DNA of 7,267 bases, taken from positions 1 to 7,267 of the forward strand of contig DASSEM010000116.1 in the NCBI GenBank assembly GCA_035695265.1. The letters run 5' to 3'. Below, piece by piece: positions 1 to 5,642 of the stretch. Each line of letters opens with the position of its first letter. The stretch's first letter is position 1. Below the pieces are notes generated by a model, which saw only the letters and a program-made list of their open reading frames with translations, searched no databases and was not told where the DNA came from. This DNA comes from RHKX01 sp035695265 (GTDB taxonomy: Bacteria; Actinomycetota; Thermoleophilia; Solirubrobacterales; 70-9). The position numbers were made by a program, and so were the translations under genes.

Positions 1-283
1 TTACTACCGGGTCCGGCACGAGATCGAGGCGATCGACGGCTTCGATCCCGACCTCGGGCGGGCGGTGCTGCACATCATCCTCGCCCACCACGGGACGCTC
101 GAGCATGGCTCGCCGGTGACGCCGGCGACCCGCGAGGCGACCCTCGTCCACATGATGGACAACCTCGGCGGCAAGCTCGGGAGCTTCGACCGGATCGAGC
201 GCACGCTCGCCGACGGCGAGGCGTGGTCCGGCTTCGACCGCGGCATCGACGGCTCCGCCTACTTCCGCGACCGGGCGGCCTGA
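1..283 (+). CDS. YhaM-like HD-domain 3'-5' exoribonuclease, C-terminal fragment (5' truncated)
   Basis: The reading frame is open from base 2 to the TGA at 281-283 and enters from outside the window; about 93 residues remain. A block beginning HIILAHHG and continuing LEHGSPVTP, then EA.LVHMMDNLGGKL, matches the end of the HD domain of the YhaM/CBF1 family. Family members read approximately H.ILSHHG..E.GSP..P.T.EA..LH..D.LDAK in this place. The family consists of cytoplasmic metal-dependent 3'-5' exoribonucleases with an N-terminal OB fold and a C-terminal HD domain. Here the usual LDAK is LGGK, but the Asp before it (MMDN), expected to help hold metal, is present. The tail (FDRGIDGSAYFRD) is also family-like. 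The OB fold and the first HD motif lie upstream, so the full architecture cannot be checked. An HD hydrolase of another subfamily is the main alternative. Confidence 0.8.
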   Translation, partial: YYRVRHEIEAIDGFDPDLGRAVLHIILAHHGTLEHGSPVTPATREATLVHMMDNLGGKLGSFDRIERTLADGEAWSGFDRGIDGSAYFRDRAA

Positions 284-373
284 GCCACCGCAGCTCGGCG
301 TCCTCGTCGCCTCACGGCCCAAGGCCGCTTCGGCTCCTGCGTCCTTGATCTGCGACGGCTCAGGCTTGCCCGG
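271..373. terminator. Long imperfect inverted repeat between convergent genes, possible bidirectional terminator
   Basis: The left arm at 271-293 spans the stop codon of the exoribonuclease gene and pairs with 350-373. From outside inwards the matched blocks are CCGGGC, CCTGAGCC and CGCAG, separated by two short mismatched steps, giving about 19 pairs. The loop contains a smaller perfect hairpin, CGGCC-CAA-GGCCG, at 315-327. The element lies between the end of the + strand gene and the stop of the - strand small ORF at 380, so it could end transcription from both sides. There is no U-tract, so intrinsic termination is an inference. It could instead be a dispersed intergenic repeat. Confidence 0.45.
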
Positions 374-379
374 GGGGAG

Positions 380-475
380 TCAGCGGCTGCGGCGGCGCTC
401 GGCGCGGGTGCGGACCAGGTTCGGGTCCTGGCGGACGGTCCGAGCCATGAACTGGGCGGTGGCGATGGAGAGCAT
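380..475 (-). CDS. Small ORF, 31 aa, Arg-rich C-terminus, unknown function
   Basis: This short reverse-strand frame runs from ATG (475-473) to TGA (382-380) and encodes 31 residues. Thirty of its 31 sense codons end in G or C, the signature of real genes in this genome. A GAGAGG Shine-Dalgarno sequence (490-485) precedes the ATG by 9 nt, and a TTGACA promoter lies further upstream (544-516). The peptide starts MLSIATAQFMARTVRQDPN and ends in an Arg-rich tail (RAERRRSR), giving a strong positive charge. There is no membrane segment long enough to be convincing and no recognised domain. It is transcribed divergently from the CGNR regulator gene at 581 and may be controlled by it. I do not recognise the family. 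A regulatory leader peptide or a small nucleic-acid-binding peptide are possibilities, neither shown. A chance ORF remains possible. Confidence 0.5.
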   Translation of the reverse strand: MLSIATAQFMARTVRQDPNLVRTRAERRRSR

Positions 476-515
476 TGGGGACGACCTCTCGTTGGATGGA
501 TAGTGACTAGCTAAA

Positions 516-544
516 ACGTTACAGGGGTCACGCTAACCTGTCAA
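516..544 (-). promoter_or_regulatory. Promoter for the 31-aa ORF (TTGACA-17-TAACGT)
   Basis: On the reverse strand a consensus -35 box TTGACA (544-539) is followed, after exactly 17 bp, by TAACGT (521-516), which keeps the key first, second and last bases of a -10 box. Transcription would start near 509, giving a leader of about 35 nt that contains the GAGAGG ribosome-binding site at 490-485 and then the ATG at 475. The direct repeat GGTCACGC (526-533) sits in the spacer. Confidence 0.55.
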
Positions 545-563
545 GTTGATTTAAAGGTCACGC
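526..563. repeat. Direct repeat GGTCACGC in both divergent promoter spacers (candidate operator)
   Basis: The octamer GGTCACGC occurs at 526-533 and 556-563, 30 bp apart start to start, close to three helical turns. One copy lies in the spacer of the reverse promoter and the other in the spacer of the forward promoter. A regulator bound at both could control both directions. The CGNR protein encoded next door is the obvious candidate, but this is inference. An imperfect inverted repeat (TTACAGG / CCTGTCAA, 519-544) overlaps the first copy. Confidence 0.4.
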
Positions 564-574
564 GGCGCTACGCT
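546..574 (+). promoter_or_regulatory. Leaderless promoter of the CGNR gene (TTGATT-17-TACGCT)
   Basis: TTGATT (546-551) and TACGCT (569-574) are separated by 17 bp, and the ATG at 581 begins 7 nt after the last base of the -10 box. The expected transcription start is therefore the start codon itself, and no Shine-Dalgarno sequence is seen. The -35 box is one base away from the -35 box of the divergent promoter, so the two RNA polymerase sites would compete or be controlled together. Confidence 0.6.
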
Positions 575-580
575 TTTCGC

Positions 581-1180
581 ATGGATGTCGCCGAGCTCAG
601 CCGCTGGATCGACGAGAAGGTCGCCCCCGAGCCGCTGATCGCTGTTCAGGCCCTGGCGGACTCGTCCGCTTTCGAGGCGAACTCGGTCGTTTTCGACGAC
701 GAGGAGGAGAAGCTCAGCGACGTCGCGGCGGCCCGTGACTGGCTCGTCGGCCTCGGCCTCGCCTCGAACGGCATCGAGATCTCCGAGGCCGACCTCGAGG
801 AGCTGCTCGAGCTCCGGCGCTGCATCCGGGCGCTGATCGAGGCCAACACGGGCGCTCGGGGCGAGGACGCCAACGCCGCACTCGCCGCGATCGCCGCCCG
901 GCATCCGGTGCCCGTCAGCGTCAGCGGCGACGGCCGGGTGGGCCTCGATCTCGATCCCGCCGAATCCGTCGACGCGCTGATCGCGCAGATGATCGGCATC
1001 GTCCTGCGGGCGCAGATCGATGGCACCTGGGAGCGGCTGAAGATCTGCGCCGCCGACACCTGCCGCTGGGCGTTCTACGACGCCTCGAAGAACCGCGGCG
1101 GCCACTGGTGCTCGATGCAGCTCTGCGGCAACCGCGAGAAGAACCGGAGCTACCGCCGGCGCCAGGCGACCAGCTCCTGA
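581..1180 (+). CDS. CGNR zinc-finger protein with ABATE-like N-terminal domain, putative transcription regulator
   Basis: This is a 199-aa protein with a C-terminal CGNR zinc finger (residues about 152-195). Cys156, Cys161, Cys177 and Cys182 are placed to bind zinc, and the name-giving CGNR is residues 182-185. The flanking FYDASKNRGGHWCS and the basic tail REKNRSYRRRQ are typical of the family. The N-terminal region (about 15-145) corresponds to the ABATE domain usually paired with this finger, although the family's conserved N-terminal Asn-Thr motif is not evident and an acidic run (DDEEEKLSD, 39-47) stands nearby. CGNR proteins are predicted DNA-binding, often stress-related regulators; ligand and targets are unknown. 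The ATG start fits a leaderless promoter (-10 at 569-574). The gene is divergent from the 31-aa ORF and converges with the next gene across a 6-bp gap. Autoregulation through the GGTCACGC repeats is plausible. Confidence 0.85.
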   Translation: MDVAELSRWIDEKVAPEPLIAVQALADSSAFEANSVVFDDEEEKLSDVAAARDWLVGLGLASNGIEISEADLEELLELRRCIRALIEANTGARGEDANAALAAIAARHPVPVSVSGDGRVGLDLDPAESVDALIAQMIGIVLRAQIDGTWERLKICAADTCRWAFYDASKNRGGHWCSMQLCGNREKNRSYRRRQATSS

Positions 1181-1186
1181 CCGCGG

Positions 1187-1489
1187 CTACTTGGTGAAGC
1201 GCTCGGCGCAGCGCTGCATCCTGGTCACGTCGGGCTGAACGCGCTGGACGCAGTCGAGGACGCGCTCGGCGTCGGTCTTCGAGGCGCCGGCGAGGTTCGG
1301 CGGGTCGATGCCGGTGCCGTCGAAGGCGTTGTCGATCGAGCTCTCGATCCCGTCGAAGCCGTCGAAGGCCCGGTCGATCGTGTCGCTCGTCGTGTCGAGG
1401 ATCGGCCGCACGAGGAAGAAGTAGACGGCGGCGAGGATCGCGACCGTGACGATCAGCCGGATCAGGCTGCGGGCGAGGGTCTCCGTCAT
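1187..1489 (-). CDS. Small single-pass membrane protein, 100 aa, hypothetical
   Basis: I do not recognise a family. Residues about 9-30 form one hydrophobic segment (IRLIVTVAILAAVYFFLV) after a short N-terminus with one Arg, followed by a mostly acidic soluble part. That part holds two copies of a heptad-like motif, IDRAFDG (38-44) and IDNAFDG (52-58), 14 residues apart; the coding DNA repeats likewise (1316-1336 and 1358-1378). Near the C-terminus are two cysteines, Cys80 and Cys94, in a helix-like stretch (DAERVLDCVQRVQPDVTRMQRC), which could form a disulfide if this part is outside the cell. Orientation is uncertain. The ATG at 1489 has no clear SD; a TAGATT box (1505-1500) ends 10 nt upstream, so a very short leader is possible. 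It converges with the CGNR gene and diverges from pafBC. Confidence 0.65.
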   Translation of the reverse strand: MTETLARSLIRLIVTVAILAAVYFFLVRPILDTTSDTIDRAFDGFDGIESSIDNAFDGTGIDPPNLAGASKTDAERVLDCVQRVQPDVTRMQRCAERFTK

Positions 1490-1604
1490 CGGACTCGCGA
1501 ATCTAGCCGGTCCCGAGGCGCCAAGGCGTCACGAAGGCCGCACCGGAGAGCGCAAACTGCGTAAAACCCGGGCGCGGCATCGCGGCGCGCCCCGCGGCGG
1601 CATC

Positions 1605-1617
1605 TATCCTCAGAGCC
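1605..1617 (+). promoter_or_regulatory. Leaderless -10 box (TATCCT) of the pafBC gene
   Basis: TATCCT at 1605-1610 ends 7 nt before the GTG at 1618, so transcription is expected to begin at or next to the start codon. No convincing -35 box is visible at the expected distance and no Shine-Dalgarno sequence precedes the GTG. This supports GTG 1618 as the start. Confidence 0.5.
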
Positions 1618-3672
1618 GTGGCTAAGGACACCGAGAAGCTGATCCGCCAGCTCTCCCTGATCTCCTTCCTGATGGCCAACCGGCGCCCGGTCTCGGCGCT
1701 CGAGATCAAGCAGGAGGTCGAGGGCTACAGCTCGATGAACGAGGACGCGTTCGCGCGCCGCTTCTACGCCGACCGCGCCGAGCTCGAGAGCCTCGGGATC
1801 GCGCTCAAGGTCGACAAGCCGAGCGAGGGCTTCCTCGAGTCGGAGCTTTACGCGTTGCCGCCCGAGAACTACTACCTGCCGGCGATCGAGTTCACCGATG
1901 GCGAGCTGGCGGCGCTGCGGACTGCACTCGCCCTGCTCGACGGCCAGTTCGCCTACGCCGAGCCGCTGCGGCTCGCCCTCCAGCAGGTCTCCTGGGGCCG
2001 CAAGAGCCCGCTCAGCTCCGGCGCCGACGCCCCGATCGAGATGGCGATGACCGCCTCGGCCGGCGGTCGTGAGCTCTCGCAGCGGCTCGCGAAGATCGAG
2101 ACCGCGATCTCGCGGCGCAAGACGATCCAGTTCAGCTACTACACGATGGAGCGCGACGCGACGATGGATCGCAAGGTGGACCCCTACCACCTGGTCTTCC
2201 GCTCCGGCCAGTTCTACTTGATCGGCTACGCGCACGAGCGCGACGCCGTCCGCGTCTTCCGGCTCTCGCGGATCCAGGGCAAGGTCTCCTACGCGAGCAA
2301 GGCCGAGCACGACTTCAACCCTCCGGGTGACTTCGACCGTCGCGACTACGCCTCCCGAGCCGACTGGCAGATGGGGACGACCGAGGGCCGGGCGCGGATC
2401 TTCCTGCGCGACCGGATCGACTGGCTGGTCGAGCGCGACTACGGCGAGTACGGCGAGCTCGAGCCGGCCGCCAACGGCGACCGCAGGCGCGGCAAGGGGT
2501 CGGTGTTCGAAACCGACTTCTCCTCCTCGCGCCAGCTCGTCGCCTGGCTGCTCGCCTGGCGCCGCAACGCGACGGTGCTCGAGCCGCCCGAGCTGGCGGA
2601 CGAGGCCGAGGAGCGGCGCGAGCTCCTGCGCAGCCGCCACTCGAGCGACTTCGAGACGGCGAAGCCGCGCTCGCGCCCGGCCGCCGGCGATGCCGAGCGG
2701 CGTGCCCGCTCCAACGGCAAGGCCGAGACCGTGATCCGGCCGGAGCGGTTCGCCCGCCTCGTCACCCTGGCCGGGATGCTGATCGGCTCCGCGCGCAACG
2801 ACCGCCGCCTGCTCACCGCCGACGTCTGCGAGGAGCTCGGGATCTCGGTCAAGGAGCTGGCCAGCGACATCGACGTCCTCAACGTCGTCAACTTCGGCGG
2901 CGGCACCTACGTCCTCTACGCCGAGGTCGCCGGCGAGGAGATCGAGGTCGACCCGGAGGCCTACGGCGACAGCTTCGCCCGCCCGGCCCGGCTGCTGCCG
3001 CTGGAGGCGAAGGCGCTCGTCGCCGCCATCGACTTCTTCGGCGACCACCTGCCGCAGGCGGGCCTCGACACCGCGCGCCGGAAGATCGTCGCCGCGCTCG
3101 GCCACGATCCCTCCGAGGAGGGCCTGCAGATCACCGTCGAGCGCGACGAGCCCGAGATCGTCCGCGCCGTCAACGACGCGATCGCCTCTCACTCGGTGCT
3201 CAAGATCAACTACTACAAGGAGAACGAGGACCAGTACACGGCCCGCGAGATCGAGCCCTACCGGCTGGCCCGCGGCCATGACGGCTGGTACGTCGGCTGC
3301 CGCGACCGCAAGCGGGACGCCGTCCGCCACTTCCGCCTCGACCGGACGAAGGAGGCAGAGCCGACCGGCGAGCACTTCGAGCCCGATCCGGAGGTGACCG
3401 ACGAGCTCGCCAGGCAGACGTGGCTGACCGTCGGCGAGCCCGAGGACGCCCGGGTCGCTCGGGTCTGGGTCTCGCCGGAGCGCGCCCGCTGGGTCCGCGA
3501 GGAGCGCACCGTCGTCGAGGAGCTCGCCGACGGCGCCCTCGTCATCGAGATGCCGTTCGCCGGCACGTCCTGGCTCGTTCGCGAGGTGCTGAAGGGGGCC
3601 GGGGACATGGTCGTGCTCGAGCCCGGCGATGCCCGCGAGGCGGTGCTCGCGGCGGTCACCGAGAAGGCCTGA
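1618..3672 (+). CDS. pafBC: PafBC-type fused double HTH-WYL transcriptional regulator
   Basis: This 684-aa protein contains two successive units, each with an N-terminal winged-helix region, a WYL domain and a WCX-type C-terminal extension. Unit 1 (about 5-330) looks like PafB: HTH 5-65 with EDAFARRFYADRAEL, then the WYL core QFYLIGYAHERDAVRVFRL (198-216). Unit 2 (about 375-684) looks like PafC: HTH 376-435, then GWYVGCRDRKRDAVRHFRL (556-574). A charged linker (about 330-372, rich in Arg and Glu) joins them. PafB and PafC form a heterodimer in mycobacteria and a natural fusion in some other actinobacteria; they activate the LexA-independent DNA-damage response, probably by sensing a ligand through the WYL domains. 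Here neither pafA nor tat genes adjoin; the MBL gene follows 13 bp downstream and is probably co-transcribed. GTG start chosen from the adjacent -10 box. A PafBC-like paralogue with other targets is the alternative. Confidence 0.85.
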   Translation: MAKDTEKLIRQLSLISFLMANRRPVSALEIKQEVEGYSSMNEDAFARRFYADRAELESLGIALKVDKPSEGFLESELYALPPENYYLPAIEFTDGELAALRTALALLDGQFAYAEPLRLALQQVSWGRKSPLSSGADAPIEMAMTASAGGRELSQRLAKIETAISRRKTIQFSYYTMERDATMDRKVDPYHLVFRSGQFYLIGYAHERDAVRVFRLSRIQGKVSYASKAEHDFNPPGDFDRRDYASRADWQMGTTEGRARIFLRDRIDWLVERDYGEYGELEPAANGDRRRGKGSVFETDFSSSRQLVAWLLAWRRNATVLEPPELADEAEERRELLRSRHSSDFETAKPRSRPAAGDAERRARSNGKAETVIRPERFARLVTLAGMLIGSARNDRRLLTADVCEELGISVKELASDIDVLNVVNFGGGTYVLYAEVAGEEIEVDPEAYGDSFARPARLLPLEAKALVAAIDFFGDHLPQAGLDTARRKIVAALGHDPSEEGLQITVERDEPEIVRAVNDAIASHSVLKINYYKENEDQYTAREIEPYRLARGHDGWYVGCRDRKRDAVRHFRLDRTKEAEPTGEHFEPDPEVTDELARQTWLTVGEPEDARVARVWVSPERARWVREERTVVEELADGALVIEMPFAGTSWLVREVLKGAGDMVVLEPGDAREAVLAAVTEKA

Positions 3673-3685
3673 GCGAGATCTAGCC

Positions 3686-4489
3686 GTGGAGGAGCCCGCG
3701 GTCGAGGCTCCCGGCCACCCGGCGGTCGTCCGGGTCCGCGCCTCGAACCCGGGGCCGATGACGCTGACCGGGACGAACACCTACGTGGTCGGAAGCGCCC
3801 CGGCCTGGGTGATCGACCCCGGCCCCGCCGACCCGGGCCATATCTCGCTGGTCCGCGAGATCGGCGAGACGCGCGGTGGGATCGCGGGGGTCCTGCTCAC
3901 CCACTCCCACTCGGATCACAACGCGGGCTGCGAGATGCTCGGCGTCGAGGTCGTGGTGGGCAACGAGGCGGGCTTCGACGACCTCGCGGCGATGCTCGCC
4001 ACCGAGCCGGTAGCGCTGCCGCCGGCACCCGCCGTGGAGGAGGTCGGTCCATTCACGGTCGTCCCCACCCCGGGACACGCGCCCGACCACGTCGCCTACG
4101 TGTTCGGCGAGGTCTGCTTCTGCGGCGACCTCGTGCTCGGCGAGGGCTCGACGATCGTCCCTCCCGCGGCCGGGGGCGGCTCGCTGGCCGACTACATGGG
4201 CTCGCTCGACGCCGTCGCGGCGCTCGACGCCTCACTGCTTTGCCCCGGCCACGGCGAGTGGATCACCGACCCGGCCGCGAAGCTCGCCGAGTACGCCGCC
4301 CACCGGCGTGAGCGCGAGCGGCTGCTCGTTGCCGCTCTCGACTCTGGCCTCCGTGCCGATGACGACCTGCTCGACGCCGCCTGGTCCGACGTCCCGGCGC
4401 CGATGCGGCCGGCGGCGGCGCTGGCCATGCGCGCCCACCTCGAGAAGCTCGCCGCCGAGGGCCGGCTGCCGGGGGACCTGGAGCGCTAG
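3686..4489 (+). CDS. MBL-fold metallo-hydrolase, LACTB2-like
   Basis: With GTG 3686 as start the protein is 267 aa. The N-terminal NPGPMTLTGTNTYVVG (21-36) is characteristic of the LACTB2-like branch of metallo-beta-lactamase-fold hydrolases. Metal ligands are visible: THSHSDHNAG (His73, His75, Asp77, His78), TPGHAPDH (His131), CGDLVLG (Asp148) and CPGHGEW (His189), so a binuclear zinc site should form. The C-terminus (about 210-267, with MRPAAALAMRAHLEKLAAEGRL) is the small helical or winged domain of this branch. Human LACTB2 is an endoribonuclease; bacterial members are mostly annotated as hydrolases of unknown substrate, so the activity is not settled. An ATG at 3629 would extend the frame into pafBC with an unrelated Arg-rich stretch and is unlikely. 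The gene probably forms an operon with pafBC. Its TAG stop interleaves with the convergent gene's stop. Confidence 0.85.
   Translation: MEEPAVEAPGHPAVVRVRASNPGPMTLTGTNTYVVGSAPAWVIDPGPADPGHISLVREIGETRGGIAGVLLTHSHSDHNAGCEMLGVEVVVGNEAGFDDLAAMLATEPVALPPAPAVEEVGPFTVVPTPGHAPDHVAYVFGEVCFCGDLVLGEGSTIVPPAAGGGSLADYMGSLDAVAALDASLLCPGHGEWITDPAAKLAEYAAHRRERERLLVAALDSGLRADDDLLDAAWSDVPAPMRPAAALAMRAHLEKLAAEGRLPGDLER
4486..4489. other. Shared CTAG carrying both convergent stop codons
   Basis: The tetranucleotide CTAG supplies the TAG stop of the MBL gene (4487-4489, + strand) and the TAG stop of the DUF559 gene (4488-4486, - strand). The two genes therefore overlap by 4 bp at their 3' ends with no room for a terminator between them, and their transcripts must overlap. 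Confidence 0.85.
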
Positions 4490-5451
4490 GCGGTGCCCCG
4501 CCGCTCCCTCGCGATCGCGATGGTGGCAGCCAGTCGGGCGATGGTCTCCGCCTTCTGCTGCAGCTGATCCCACGTGAGCCGCAGCACCTGGATCCCGACC
4601 GCGAGAAGCTGTGCGTCGCGTGCACGGTCCCGGTTGACCCGGTCCCGGGTCGAGTGCCAGGGAACTCCGTCGATTTCAACGTTGAGTCCGAGCTCAGGCC
4701 AATAGAAGTCGAGCTCGAACCCGTGCACGCGCACGTTGCGGCGAGGCACGGGGAATCGCGCCTCGCGGACGTATTCGGCAAGCAGGTCCTCGGCGGCAGA
4801 GCGGCTGAACCCGCCTCCAGTCTCTTCCTCGATAAGAGCGGAGATGTCCCCAAAGGACTGGCGTCCGGCGCTGGCCGCGACGGCGACGCAAATCTCCCGC
4901 TCGCTGAACAGCCTGCGGATGCGTCCTTCGTTCAGAGCCTTTCGTACCTGGTCGATCGGCTCGGTCTCCGCGAGATCGGTGATCGTTCGCGCCGGCGCGG
5001 TCACCGGGATCCGCTGGAAGCGCCGCACCTCCCAGCGCTCGAGTCGGCGGGTCCGGTGAACCTCGATCCCGGGTCGGCTGCGGCGGTGTCCGTCCATCGG
5101 GAGGACGACGTGCAGCAGCTCCATCGAGACTGGAAGAAGCTTCCAGATCGAAGCGGCCGAGCGATGCGAGATCGCGGCGGTCGAGCCACAAGCGAGCACG
5201 GCTGCAGCAAAGGGAGCCAGAGGTGGCGCCGCCCGATGGCCGACGATGTAGACACCCCGATGGATGCGGTGCAGGCGCCCCTGCCTCGCCCGGGCGGCGA
5301 TCGCGCTCGTACCGAGGCCGAGGAATCTCATCTGCGCCGTAGTCACCACGCCGTGTTGTTGTCCCGCAATCCGGGCGATCGCCGGGTCTCCGTGCTCGCC
5401 GGCGGCGAGGATCTGAGCGGGATCGACTAGGCCCCAAGGCACTGAGCTCAC
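4486..5451 (-). CDS. AbiEi-like N-terminal domain plus DUF559 (Vsr-like) nuclease domain protein
   Basis: This is a 321-aa protein of a type common in actinobacteria. The N-terminal part (about 22-75) is a winged helix of the AbiEi-antitoxin kind: IARIAGQQHGVVTTAQM, then RARQGRLHRIHRGVYIVGH. The middle continues as the AbiEi-like region (ISHRSAASIWKLLP, 94-107). The C-terminal part (about 215-297) is DUF559, a PD-(D/E)XK fold related to Vsr: Glu222 (SAAEDLLAE), Asp248 (ELDFYWPEL), Glu259 and Asp261 (VEIDGVPWH), then DRARDAQLLAVGIQVLRLTW. The active-site acids appear intact. No AbiEii nucleotidyltransferase toxin adjoins, so it is an orphan by this window and its substrate is unknown. Start: GTG 5451; a second in-frame GTG lies three codons on, and neither has a clear SD. 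Base composition looks slightly less GC-rich than its neighbours, which would fit transfer. Confidence 0.8.
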   Translation of the reverse strand: MSSVPWGLVDPAQILAAGEHGDPAIARIAGQQHGVVTTAQMRFLGLGTSAIAARARQGRLHRIHRGVYIVGHRAAPPLAPFAAAVLACGSTAAISHRSAASIWKLLPVSMELLHVVLPMDGHRRSRPGIEVHRTRRLERWEVRRFQRIPVTAPARTITDLAETEPIDQVRKALNEGRIRRLFSEREICVAVAASAGRQSFGDISALIEEETGGGFSRSAAEDLLAEYVREARFPVPRRNVRVHGFELDFYWPELGLNVEIDGVPWHSTRDRVNRDRARDAQLLAVGIQVLRLTWDQLQQKAETIARLAATIAIARERRGTA

Positions 5452-5528
5452 GTCCGGTCAAGGCCGGCGCAGCACGGCATGCCCCTCCGACAGCGTGTCG
5501 CACTCAGCGTGCCTCTGTCCAGCCGTGC

Positions 5529-5559
5529 CACGTTGCGTCCGCCTGACGGCAGCAACGTG
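5529..5559. promoter_or_regulatory. Perfect 8-bp inverted repeat CACGTTGC-N15-GCAACGTG (candidate operator)
   Basis: CACGTTGC (5529-5536) and GCAACGTG (5552-5559) are exact reverse complements separated by 15 bp; the spacer contains a small GCC-TGAC-GGC palindrome. A further half-site CACGTT occurs at 5591-5596. The element lies in the 191-bp gap between the divergent DUF559 and PPOX genes, 83-114 bp before the PPOX start, and may bind a dimeric regulator of either. An RNA hairpin is the other reading. Confidence 0.45.
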
Positions 5560-5629
5560 ACCCACCCCCCGCGACCGGTTCGGGGTGAACCACGTTTGGG
5601 GAGCGCGATGCGATCTGGAGCCGCCGGGC

Positions 5630-5642
5630 TAGGATCGGCGCG
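5630..5642 (+). promoter_or_regulatory. Leaderless -10 box (TAGGAT) of the PPOX gene
   Basis: TAGGAT at 5630-5635 is followed by 7 nt and then the ATG at 5643, placing the expected transcription start on the start codon. No clear -35 box and no SD are seen. This decides the start of the downstream gene. Confidence 0.5.

Noticed and set aside
551..1105. Reverse-strand frames over the CGNR gene
   Set aside because: The + strand frame encodes the complete CGNR zinc finger, and the reverse frames have no domain and run through the forward promoter.
1486..3780. A 764-codon open frame on the reverse strand across the whole pafBC gene
   Set aside because: It is antisense to a gene with clear domain motifs on the + strand, has a low-complexity Arg/Ala/Gly/Leu/Val/Asp composition typical of shadow frames in GC-rich DNA, and shows no recognisable domain.
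4654..5430. A 258-codon + strand frame over the DUF559 gene
   Set aside because: It is the antisense shadow of the AbiEi-like/DUF559 frame, which has recognisable motifs in both domains.
5451..5642. PafBC-type damage promoter (TTGTC-like box 8 nt before TAnnnT) in the intergenic regions
   Set aside because: Looking through the gaps, including 500-580 and this one, I found partial TGTCR matches but none with a TAnnnT at the right distance.
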